Source: JAWWAH01 sp033721415 | GTDB lineage: Bacteria > Patescibacteriota > Minisyncoccia > Spechtbacterales > 2-12-FULL-38-22 | Direction of reading: 5' to 3' | DNA length: 24,860 nucleotides | Assembly (NCBI GenBank): GCA_033721415.1 | Contig: JAWWAH010000012.1 | Location: forward strand, 1 to 24,860 | In this document: positions 6,768-14,016 of the stretch, piece after piece | Position numbering within the stretch: position 1 is the first letter of the stretch | Layout: every line of letters starts with the position of its first letter | Notes under the pieces: model-generated | What the model saw: the letters and a program-made list of their open reading frames with translations, nothing else | The model's database searches: none | What the model was told of the DNA's origin: nothing | Position numbers and translations under genes: made by a program

Positions 6768-7040
6768 ATGGCAAAGACAAAAGCAGCCGGAAGTACAAAG
6801 CTGGGTCGCGATTCAATCTCCAAGCGACTCGGCGTAAAACTATTCGGAGGACAAAAAGCTAAAGCTGGTATGGTCCTAGTGCGCCAACGCGGCACAAAGA
6901 TACTACCAGGTAAAAATGTTAGACAAGGAGCAGATGATACTCTTTATGCTGCACGCGCAGGAGTTGTTAGTTTTAGAACTGCTCGAAAAACTAACTATGA
7001 TGGCAGGCAAAGAAAGGCAAAAATAGTAGATGTACTATAA
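6768..7040 (+). CDS. rpmA: Large ribosomal subunit protein bL27
   Basis: Structural protein of the 50S subunit whose N-terminal tail reaches the peptidyl-transferase centre. At 90 residues it is full length, with the family signatures GRDSISKRLGVK, FGGQ and VLVRQRGTKILPGKNV. The start MAKTKAAGSTK gives a mature-type N-terminus without the cleaved extension found in Firmicutes. It stands alone between a divergent gene and a terminator; the usual partner rplU (bL21) is not next to it. No Shine-Dalgarno sequence is present before the ATG, which is notable for a highly expressed gene. Confidence 0.97.
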   Translation: MAKTKAAGSTKLGRDSISKRLGVKLFGGQKAKAGMVLVRQRGTKILPGKNVRQGADDTLYAARAGVVSFRTARKTNYDGRQRKAKIVDVL

Positions 7041-7060
7041 GGCTAATAAACAAACAAAAT

Positions 7061-7094
7061 AAAAAATCGCCGAGTCGGCGATTTTTTATTTTTT
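7061..7094. terminator. Bidirectional terminator between rpmA and pyrG
   Basis: A 12-bp stem (7061-7072 with 7076-7087) with a three-base loop has a GC core (CGCCG/CGGCG) flanked by six A on the left and six T on the right. It can end transcription both ways. Its right arm overlaps the pyrG stop codon. Confidence 0.92.
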
Positions 7095-8729
7095 ACAATG
7101 CTTTGCAAATGCATCGAATAAAGGATGTACATCAAAGGGTCTGCTTTTAAACTCTGGATGGAATTGTGTTGCGATAAAGAATGGGTGATCCTTAATTTCT
7201 ATTATTTCAACAAGTCCTTTTTTGGGATTTACACCAGAAACAACAAGTCCATTGTCTTCGAGGGTGCTCAAATATTCATTATTAACTTCATATCTATGTC
7301 TATGGCGCTCAGATGTAACATCTTGAGCATATAGTTTTCTAGCCATTGTCTTGGGTTTCAATTCGCAGTCATAAGCACCCAAACGCATTGTTGCCCCAAA
7401 GTGTTTTTTACGTAAATTTAATTTTTGCTCAGGCATTACATCTATAACTGGGGTATCTGTACTTGGGTCTATTTCAGTTGAATTGGCGCTCTTCATGCCA
7501 CAGACATTACGAGAAAACTCTATTACGGCCATCTGCATTCCATAACACAGACCAAGGAAGGGTACCTTATTTTCTCTGCAATATTGGATAACATTTATCT
7601 TTCCTTTTGTTCCTCTTGCTCCAAATCCTCCGGGAACTATTATACCGTTATATTTTTTTAGGTTTTGAATATTTTTTCTTTTACTCCCTTCGTAATCTGT
7701 AGAATTAAGCCAATCTATATCTATACCAACATTGTTCTTCCAAGCAGCGTGCTTTATTGCTTCTATAACAGAAATATAGGCATCCGATAAGACAAAATTT
7801 CCTGATTCAAAATATTTTCCTACAATACCAATTTTTATCTTGTCCTTTCCATTATTTTTATTCTCGATAGATTTATATATTTTACCTACAAGCTTTTCCC
7901 AGTTTTCAAAATCGGGCTGTCGCTCCCTCATACCAAAGCGATTCAATACTATTTTACCAACATTTTCTTTCTCAAAATTAATTGGTATCTCATAGATACT
8001 TGTTTTGATATCGGGTGCTGAAATAATATTACCCTCTTCGGTGTTGCAGAATATTGCTATTTTCTTTTTGCGCGGTCCATCTAGTGGTTTTTCTGCCCTA
8101 GCAATAATGATATCAGGTTGGATACCTGCTGAATTTAGAGTGCGAACAGCATGCTGGGTTGGCTTGGTTTTCATTTCACCAATCATATTTGGCATTGGAA
8201 GATAAGTAACTAAGACATAGAGAACATCTTCGGGATGACGTAAATGTAGTATTCTAGCCGCCTCCAGATAAACAAGGTTCTGATACTCCCCTACAGTACC
8301 ACCAACTTCTACAAGTACAAAATCAGCCTCAGCCTCTCTGGCTGACTTTTGTAAGCGCCTTATTACTTCATCCGTGACATGCGGTATAACCTCTACTGTT
8401 TTACCACCATACTCAAGATTTCTTTCTTTGCTTATAACACTCCTGTAAACACGGCCAGTTGTCATGTAGTTAACTGATGATAAGTCACGATTTAAAAATC
8501 TTTCATAATTTCCTATATCCTGATCACATTCAAGACCATCATCTGTAACAAAGGTTTCACCATGCTCTACAGGATTCATGGTCCCTGCATCTACATTAAT
8601 GTAGGGATCAATCTTAACTGCGGTTACATTAAAACCGCGCGCTTGTAAAAGCGCGCCTATCGAAGACGTAGCAACTCCTTTCCCAACGCCGCTCATCACA
8701 CCACCAACAACAAAAATATATTTAGCCAT
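7086..8729 (-). CDS. pyrG: CTP synthase (glutamine hydrolysing)
   Basis: Makes CTP from UTP, ATP and glutamine; cytoplasmic, last step of pyrimidine nucleotide synthesis. Length (547) is typical. The N-terminal synthase domain has the P-loop-like GGVMSGVGKG (9-18), KIDPYINVDAG (39-49) and EVGGTVGEYQ (141-150). The C-terminal class I glutamine amidotransferase domain has PGGFGARG (366-373), the nucleophile C395 in LGLCYGMQ, and H524/E526 in QFHPEF. The elbow reads CYGMQ where CLGMQ is more usual. A -10-like TATTAT lies 7 bases before the ATG, and no ribosome binding site is seen. rplI precedes it by 41 bp on the same strand, so it may also be read from that gene. Confidence 0.97.
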   Translation of the reverse strand: MAKYIFVVGGVMSGVGKGVATSSIGALLQARGFNVTAVKIDPYINVDAGTMNPVEHGETFVTDDGLECDQDIGNYERFLNRDLSSVNYMTTGRVYRSVISKERNLEYGGKTVEVIPHVTDEVIRRLQKSAREAEADFVLVEVGGTVGEYQNLVYLEAARILHLRHPEDVLYVLVTYLPMPNMIGEMKTKPTQHAVRTLNSAGIQPDIIIARAEKPLDGPRKKKIAIFCNTEEGNIISAPDIKTSIYEIPINFEKENVGKIVLNRFGMRERQPDFENWEKLVGKIYKSIENKNNGKDKIKIGIVGKYFESGNFVLSDAYISVIEAIKHAAWKNNVGIDIDWLNSTDYEGSKRKNIQNLKKYNGIIVPGGFGARGTKGKINVIQYCRENKVPFLGLCYGMQMAVIEFSRNVCGMKSANSTEIDPSTDTPVIDVMPEQKLNLRKKHFGATMRLGAYDCELKPKTMARKLYAQDVTSERHRHRYEVNNEYLSTLEDNGLVVSGVNPKKGLVEIIEIKDHPFFIATQFHPEFKSRPFDVHPLFDAFAKHCKK

Positions 8730-8770
8730 ACGCTATATAATATAAGAAATTTTGAGGATCTAAATTTTTA

Positions 8771-9214
8771 TTACTTGGATTCTATAATAACCTTTATTTC
8801 CGCCTCTAAGCCATGATCAAACTCTAGGGATACAGTATACTCCCCAGTTTCTTTTAGCGGATTATCGAGCTTGATAAAGCTCTTTTTAACTTTGAATCCC
8901 TTAGCTTTTAAAGCTTTTACTATTTTATCTTCTTTAACCGAAGCATAAAGCTTTCCTTTATCATCAGCTTTTTCTTCTAACACAATCTCATAACCATCCA
9001 CTGAGGCAACAGAATCTTCTAATTCTTGAAGTTCTTCGTTAGCAATTTCTTCTTGTTGACGCATTGTTTCTTTTAAGTCGTTTATTGCATCCTCAGTTGC
9101 TTTTTTTGCTAAATTTCTTGGAAATAAATAATTTCTAGCATATCCATCTGATACATCTTTAACCTCCCATTTTTTTCCTAGCTTTTTTACATCTTGTAAT
9201 AATATAACCTTCAT
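8771..9214 (-). CDS. rplI: Large ribosomal subunit protein bL9
   Basis: 50S protein that binds 23S rRNA near the L1 stalk. Full length at 147 residues: the N-terminal domain (1-50) has the signature MKVILLQDVKKLGKKWEVKD and NYLFPRNLA, followed by the long linker helix (50-75) and the C-terminal domain (75-147). It lies 19 bp after the NIF3-family gene on the same strand and 41 bp before pyrG, so co-transcription is likely. No Shine-Dalgarno sequence. Its presence is useful for taxonomy, because some CPR branches are reported to lack bL9. Confidence 0.96.
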   Translation of the reverse strand: MKVILLQDVKKLGKKWEVKDVSDGYARNYLFPRNLAKKATEDAINDLKETMRQQEEIANEELQELEDSVASVDGYEIVLEEKADDKGKLYASVKEDKIVKALKAKGFKVKKSFIKLDNPLKETGEYTVSLEFDHGLEAEIKVIIESK

Positions 9215-9233
9215 AAATAATTTAATTAATTAT

Positions 9234-10217
9234 TTAATTTACTAATGATCTTTTAACCTCAGCCTTCTTACCCGTTCTAGAAACTCGAATTAATCCTCCG
9301 CATGGTATTACTTCTATTCCTTTTTTTTCATACGCATCTAGAAGTTGGTTCATACCCACAGAATCAGAACTCATATGGCCCGCAATAACAACGTTGATAT
9401 GCGCTTTTTCTGCCTCTGCGGTGTGTTTTTTGGATTGGTGCATTGCTATGACCGTGCCAACTCCAGCCTGTGCTAATTTTTCGTATATAGCCGTTGAACC
9501 CTCGGTCCCCCCAGTTACTTCAGTTATTGCTATTTTACCTGCGCGATGCTCTGGTTTTCCTGCGAACAACCTTGGACCTATTCCCATTCTTTCAGCCTCT
9601 TTGTACTCAGGAACTTCGAGCAAAAGATCGAGAATATCTCCTACTTTATACGGCTTATTATTGTCTACGAGTTCTCTTAAAAACTTATAAGCAAGATTAT
9701 CAGCAACAGTATGAGTACACATGAAGGGCATATCCATCAACCTCGCAATCTCTACTACGCGATAATGATTCCCTGGAGAAAGGCTTCTTGAAACTTCAGA
9801 AATTCTTTTATACAAAAGTGCTTCAGCAACATTAATGGGTACTCCATATTGATTAAGCACGTCTGCTTGCATCTGCATTACATCATCTAACCCTGCCAAT
9901 GCAATACCTTCGGGGTGGTGTGCAACAACAGCATCCACATCTCCCATCTGCTTTGCAGCAATAAGCTCACCATCATCTATATCTATGCCTGATATAATCT
10001 TTTTTATATTCTTATTAGAAGAATCATCATACAAAATACGTGTATCTGAATATGGGTTAGTTAATCGCTCTTCATCAAAAAATTCTTTCTCTTTTTCACC
10101 CATTTGGTCATAATTATCCTTGTGGTCTTTCAGAACTCTCTTAATCGATTCTTTGCCTCTGGGGTCTGCATCCATGCCCATCTCCAGAGAAAGGTTGTAC
10201 ATTTCTTCTAACTTCAT
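9234..10217 (-). CDS. NIF3 (DUF34)-family metal-binding protein
   Basis: A member of the NIF3/YbgI family, di-metal proteins of unsettled enzymatic function. Metal-ligand motifs are in place: H100-H101 in AHHPEG, H169 and D173 in THTVADN, and H281 with D285 in GHMSSDS (the last usually Glu in YbgI). Residues 1-70 form an extra N-terminal helical region (LEMGMDADPRGKESIKR; LTNPYSDTRILY) absent from the short YbgI type. At 327 residues it matches the longer group often annotated as 'NGG1p interacting factor NIF3'. It has its own probable promoter and leads into rplI. Family is confident; substrate is unknown. Confidence 0.85.
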   Translation of the reverse strand: MKLEEMYNLSLEMGMDADPRGKESIKRVLKDHKDNYDQMGEKEKEFFDEERLTNPYSDTRILYDDSSNKNIKKIISGIDIDDGELIAAKQMGDVDAVVAHHPEGIALAGLDDVMQMQADVLNQYGVPINVAEALLYKRISEVSRSLSPGNHYRVVEIARLMDMPFMCTHTVADNLAYKFLRELVDNNKPYKVGDILDLLLEVPEYKEAERMGIGPRLFAGKPEHRAGKIAITEVTGGTEGSTAIYEKLAQAGVGTVIAMHQSKKHTAEAEKAHINVVIAGHMSSDSVGMNQLLDAYEKKGIEVIPCGGLIRVSRTGKKAEVKRSLVN

Positions 10218-10247
10218 TATTGTAATTTTAAATCACTTATTTCATTC

Positions 10248-10276
10248 ATTTTACCCCACAAAATATAGAATCGCAA
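10248..10276 (-). promoter_or_regulatory. Probable promoter of the NIF3-family gene
   Basis: On the minus strand TTGCGA (10276-10271), a 17-base spacer and TAAAAT (10253-10248). It gives a leader of roughly 25 bases and may also drive rplI and pyrG. Confidence 0.5.
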
Positions 10277-10287
10277 ATTAATATATA

Positions 10288-11517
10288 TTAAATATTTTTT
10301 AAGATTTCAATAGCCTTATCTTTTTGGCTATCTATATCATTCTCTAGTTCCTCTAAATTTGTTTCAACTTTTACAGATGGTTCTATTCCTTTTTCGCTAA
10401 TCTGGTGTTCATTTGGTGTAAGCCAAAGAGCAACTGTTATTTTAATACTAGTACTGCCAGGCAGTTTTTCGAAAGTTTGGACGGAGCCCTTTCCAAAACT
10501 GGTTTCGCCAACTATAGGAACATCTCGATGATCCTGTAGTGCTCCTGCTAATATTTCTGAAGCAGAAGCTGAGCCCTCGTTCTGCAAAACAACAACTGGG
10601 AGATCTGCAAGAGATGCAGGACCAGGGCTTCTATCTAGTTTTCTTTGGCCACTACCTACTTCCTCTATAACTACCACTTTACCCTCCTCAATAAACCACC
10701 CCGCTATTTTTATAGATTGATCTAAGTATCCTCCCGGATTGTTGCGTAAATCAAGCAATATGCGATCTGCATCAGATTCTAATATTTCTTGCGCTATTTT
10801 AGCAAAATCATCAGCAGTTGCTTCTGAAAAATGCGTTAACTCTATATAGGCTATGTTGCCTTCTATTAATTCCCACTCAACACTAGGCACCTCAATTGTA
10901 TCTCGTACTACAGATATATCTTTTTCCCCTGTAGTATCCTCACGAACAACAGTTAATACAACAGTTGTCCCCTTTGGCCCCCTGATCCTTGATACAGCTT
11001 CTTCTAGTGTAATATTTTTAGCTGACTTACCATCTATTTTTGTTATCACATCCCCAGCACGAATTCCTGCTTCATGTGCAGGGGTATTTTTCAGCGGAGT
11101 GACTACTATAAGATCTCCTTCTTTGGTACTAATTTCTATTCCAACGCCCTCAAACTTTCCTTGGACACTACTTAGAAACATTTCTGTCTCACCACTATCA
11201 AAAAATGTAGTGTATGGATCACCTAAAGCATCTACCATACCTCGAACAGCTCCAAAGATTATTTCTTCTTTATTAATATCCCTCGAATCAACATATTCTT
11301 TATTAATCAAGTTCCAAACATCTTCTATTAGTGAAAAATCTACAGCCTCATCCCGTTTATCAAAAAAAGAAGAGAAATTAAAGCTTCTTGCTTGCTTTTC
11401 TGTTTCTGAGTAATTCTGGCCTACTATAAATCCTGCAGTAAACACAATTGTCGCAAGGATTATTGCGCTAAATATTTTTGTTGAATTATCAGAATTATTT
11501 TTTTTGATTTCTGTCAT
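10288..11517 (-). CDS. ctpA: S41 carboxyl-terminal processing protease
   Basis: Membrane-anchored serine protease of the CtpA/Prc family that trims or degrades extracytoplasmic proteins. One N-terminal transmembrane segment (15-34) precedes the helical region, a PDZ domain (about 110-195, with FEGVGIEI and AGIRAGDVI) and the S41 catalytic domain (205-385). By alignment with E. coli Tsp spacing, the catalytic Ser-Lys pair is S318 (NEGSASASE) and K343 (TSFGKGSVQ), with D329 between them. All are present, so it should be active. At 409 residues it is typical. It begins 4 bp after the LCP gene, hence the same transcript, which places it with surface polymer attachment. Confidence 0.94.
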   Translation of the reverse strand: MTEIKKNNSDNSTKIFSAIILATIVFTAGFIVGQNYSETEKQARSFNFSSFFDKRDEAVDFSLIEDVWNLINKEYVDSRDINKEEIIFGAVRGMVDALGDPYTTFFDSGETEMFLSSVQGKFEGVGIEISTKEGDLIVVTPLKNTPAHEAGIRAGDVITKIDGKSAKNITLEEAVSRIRGPKGTTVVLTVVREDTTGEKDISVVRDTIEVPSVEWELIEGNIAYIELTHFSEATADDFAKIAQEILESDADRILLDLRNNPGGYLDQSIKIAGWFIEEGKVVVIEEVGSGQRKLDRSPGPASLADLPVVVLQNEGSASASEILAGALQDHRDVPIVGETSFGKGSVQTFEKLPGSTSIKITVALWLTPNEHQISEKGIEPSVKVETNLEELENDIDSQKDKAIEILKNI

Positions 11518-11521
11518 ATAT

Positions 11522-12745
11522 TTATTCGTTTAATGCATTGCGCACAAGATTTCTTATTTCTTCAAAATTACCTGCTTTAGGGAGTAGCACATATTGTCCT
11601 CTAGAATTAACAGAAGACGTAAGCATGCCAGACTGTGATGTATCCAATACTATTGATTTTATTTCGGTATCACTGTTCTTTGAAATAATACTTAAAAGTT
11701 CTCGGATATCTCCAAGGCCCATATCAGTTCTAACATTACTACCTATTGCATCCATGATATCAAATACCTTAATTGGGTTCCCTAAGATTCCCAAAGATAA
11801 AGCTTTATCTTTAAGTGATTCTATAACTTGCTGTTGCCTTCTAGCGCGGTCGAAGTCAGAGCTTGAGTACCTAGATCGTACATAATAAAGAGCCTCTTCG
11901 CCATCTAAAACAGACCTACCTTTTGGAACGTGAAAAACCCAGTACTCTCTAGTTTCTGTAGTTGGTGCTGTGTCATCTTCCACACTAGTATTCTCCCCAG
12001 TATCAGTGTTTGCCTCATTATCTTCATCATCTTCATTATCTTCGATAGTTTCATTTGAATCATCCGCTCTGTTTTCAGATTCATCTCCTACGGCTATTTC
12101 CTCTGTTGCTTTATACCAATATGAGCTATTAGGATCGCCCTCTCCTTGCCACTGTCTCGATTCATAAAAATCTGTATCTCTGTATATCTCTACACCCCCC
12201 ATAATATCCACAAGTCTAGTAAACCCATTAAAATTTACAACAGCTGCGTGATCAACATAAACACCCGTAACATACTTAACTACCTCTTTAGAGAGAGCTA
12301 ATCCCCCACCATTGGGCTTTCTCTGTTCTCCTAAAGCGTACGCAAAATTAATTTTTTCTGGTTGAGGGTGGTTTGGCATCTCCACATATAAATCTCTGGG
12401 TATAGAAAGCAAGGAAGCTTTTTTAGTATCTTTATTAAAACTAAACAACAGCATTGTATCCGATAATAACCCACCATGAGAATCGCCAGAGCCTCGTATA
12501 CCCAAGACTAAAACATCGATACGATTAGGTTCTTTTTCAACTTTAAAATCTTGATAGATGCCCACATCTGGATCCCCGTTACCAGCAATCGTTAACACAT
12601 TCGATGTCTGGTACATAAAGAATGCTATAAAAATAATTCCAAACAAAAGCAAGCCCGCTAACACAAAGCGTCTTTTCTTGTGCCAACTTTTGCGCTCTGC
12701 GTCAAAAGCTTCTTTGCTTGTTTCTATTTTAGAAAATAAAGCCAT
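11522..12745 (-). CDS. LytR-CpsA-Psr (LCP) family transferase with acidic insert
   Basis: Extracellular enzyme family that moves undecaprenyl-linked glycopolymers onto peptidoglycan. The cytoplasmic tail (1-25) is basic, followed by a transmembrane segment (27-45) and the LCP domain (about 74-320). Typical motifs are IDVLVLG, LLSDTMLL (93-100), SIPRDLYV (114-121, with R117 and D118), KINFAYALG and the RYSSSDFDRARRQQQ stretch (292-306). A short C-terminal region follows (about 330-407). Unusual: residues 221-267 are a disordered insert with 21 Asp/Glu in 47 residues, lying inside the LCP domain between VEIYRD and VLDGEEALYYVRSR. It sits between a glycosyltransferase (29 bp upstream) and the S41 protease (4 bp downstream), as expected for polymer assembly. 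Confidence 0.93.
   Translation of the reverse strand: MALFSKIETSKEAFDAERKSWHKKRRFVLAGLLLFGIIFIAFFMYQTSNVLTIAGNGDPDVGIYQDFKVEKEPNRIDVLVLGIRGSGDSHGGLLSDTMLLFSFNKDTKKASLLSIPRDLYVEMPNHPQPEKINFAYALGEQRKPNGGGLALSKEVVKYVTGVYVDHAAVVNFNGFTRLVDIMGGVEIYRDTDFYESRQWQGEGDPNSSYWYKATEEIAVGDESENRADDSNETIEDNEDDEDNEANTDTGENTSVEDDTAPTTETREYWVFHVPKGRSVLDGEEALYYVRSRYSSSDFDRARRQQQVIESLKDKALSLGILGNPIKVFDIMDAIGSNVRTDMGLGDIRELLSIISKNSDTEIKSIVLDTSQSGMLTSSVNSRGQYVLLPKAGNFEEIRNLVRNALNE
11995..12065. repeat. Low-complexity trinucleotide-like tract inside the LCP gene
   Basis: Imperfect runs of CTTCAT/CATCTTC and related units on the plus strand encode the Asp/Glu/Asn-rich insert on the minus strand. This looks like slippage-generated sequence, so its length may vary between strains. 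Confidence 0.55.
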
Positions 12746-12774
12746 TGTAGATTTTCTTATAAAATATAAAGTAT

Positions 12775-13830
12775 CTATTCAAACCACTTTCTCATTTCTT
12801 TTGCATTGGTTTTCCTTTTTTTCATAATCTCTTTTCTCTTTTTTAATATCTTTGGAGTCATTCTAATTATATTCCAGTACGCAGGTATAGATGAACGCTC
12901 CCAAATTAAAACATATATAAACAAGAATAGTTCCCTCTTAAAGAACCAGGGTATATGCAAAATCATATTACTCCAAAATCCATTCTTTATAAACGTTAGC
13001 CTCTGGTTTTGTAAATCTAGCTTACGCTTGAATGCAGGAACATTTTTTCTCTCTCTTATGAACGCTCTATACCCCCCAGATAACTTATGGGTCGTTTGTC
13101 TATCATGCCAAGCAAGAACTGTTGGCTCATACCAAGATCTCCACCCCAATAAACGCATCCTCCACCCAAGATCAACTTCATCGGCATACCATACAAAATC
13201 TTCATCTAAATATTCATAAGGATATTTTTGAATATCATACTTATCAACATAAAAAGCTTCGTAAGGAGGAAATTTTTTCATTCTAGCATCTTCAAGAGCC
13301 TCTCTTCTGAAAAATGGCACCGCACCTTCGTAGCAAAATATTTCTTCAGGAGTATCATATTGTCCTTGATCGATTTCTCCGTGTCCCCTATTGATGACGC
13401 GTCGAGATTTAAAAACTGTCATACCAGTTGTATCTATAACATCTGTATTTTCATTGTTCTCAAAATCATAGCGCAAAATTTTTGCCTGAAGAACACCAAC
13501 CTCTTTATTTTCTTCCATTGCTCTAACTGCTTTTTCTGTAAAATCTGGAGCAATTGCAACATCAACTGAAAGACCCACTACATAGGGTGATTCACTGTAA
13601 TAAAGACTACGGTTAAATCCTCCTCCGAGAACATAGTTCTTTTTAAATTTAACCACCTCTACTTCTGGTAAAAGAGACTTTGCTATCTCTGCAGTATTAT
13701 CGGTTGAAGCATTATCAAATATCCTAAGCTTTACATTAGGATAAGTTTGCTTTGTTATAGCCTCCAAGCATCTTCGTATATATTTTTCCCCATTATGAAC
13801 TATTAAATGTATATCTACCTGAGGTTCCAT
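12775..13830 (-). CDS. GT2-family glycosyltransferase
   Basis: Inverting nucleotide-sugar transferase, GT-A fold, resembling rhamnosyltransferase-like enzymes of surface polysaccharide pathways. The opening VDIHLIVHNGEKYIRRCL and IFDNASTDNT (37-46) are typical. The metal-binding DxD equivalent is SVDV (88-91), the acceptor-side motif is GAVPFFRREAL (169-179), and the base region is DEVDLGWRMRLLGW (217-230). After about residue 285 comes a hydrophobic, probably membrane-associated segment (FFKRELFLFIYVLIW), then a very basic tail. It is followed 29 bp later by the LCP gene on the same strand. The ATG has no ribosome binding site. Sugar and linkage cannot be told from sequence. Confidence 0.9.
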   Translation of the reverse strand: MEPQVDIHLIVHNGEKYIRRCLEAITKQTYPNVKLRIFDNASTDNTAEIAKSLLPEVEVVKFKKNYVLGGGFNRSLYYSESPYVVGLSVDVAIAPDFTEKAVRAMEENKEVGVLQAKILRYDFENNENTDVIDTTGMTVFKSRRVINRGHGEIDQGQYDTPEEIFCYEGAVPFFRREALEDARMKKFPPYEAFYVDKYDIQKYPYEYLDEDFVWYADEVDLGWRMRLLGWRSWYEPTVLAWHDRQTTHKLSGGYRAFIRERKNVPAFKRKLDLQNQRLTFIKNGFWSNMILHIPWFFKRELFLFIYVLIWERSSIPAYWNIIRMTPKILKKRKEIMKKRKTNAKEMRKWFE

Positions 13831-13902
13831 AAAGACTTTAAGACTAGATTCCTATAAACCTTACTAATGTTATTTCTAATATTATTGGCTCATTTTTACA
13901 CT

Positions 13903-13930
13903 AAAATAAAAAACGGGCACTCCTTATCAA
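13903..13930 (-). promoter_or_regulatory. Possible promoter upstream of the GT2-LCP-protease unit
   Basis: On the minus strand TTGATA (13930-13925), a 16-base spacer and TATTTT (13908-13903). Weak but suitably placed, with a 70-base leader. Confidence 0.35.
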
Positions 13931-13942
13931 AGAATACCACAT

Positions 13943-13959
13943 ATGACAAATGCTGTCAT
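13943..13959. promoter_or_regulatory. Operator-like palindrome
   Basis: ATGACA-N5-TGTCAT, a perfect 6-bp inverted repeat with a 5-base spacer, 12 bp upstream of the candidate -35 for the glycosyltransferase-LCP unit. The form fits a dimeric regulator site. There is no U-run, so it is not a terminator. Confidence 0.35.
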
Positions 13960-14016
13960 TGAGAATATTGTTGGAAGCCAAAATAAGTCCCTTTATTGTA
14001 TTTATAGATATTACAC

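Noticed and set aside
9394..9724. Two overlapping plus-strand open frames opposite the NIF3-family gene.
   Set aside because: They are shadows of a clearly conserved minus-strand gene, with no supporting signals.
10278..10291. TTAATAT/ATATTAA palindrome after the S41 protease gene as a terminator.
   Set aside because: It is made only of A and T with no GC core, so a stable hairpin is unlikely and chance occurrence is high here.
10853..11413. A 186-codon open frame on the plus strand, antisense to the S41 protease.
   Set aside because: Its translation is Ser/Thr/Ile-rich without domain features, as expected for the complement of a conserved coding region; no promoter or ribosome binding site is seen.
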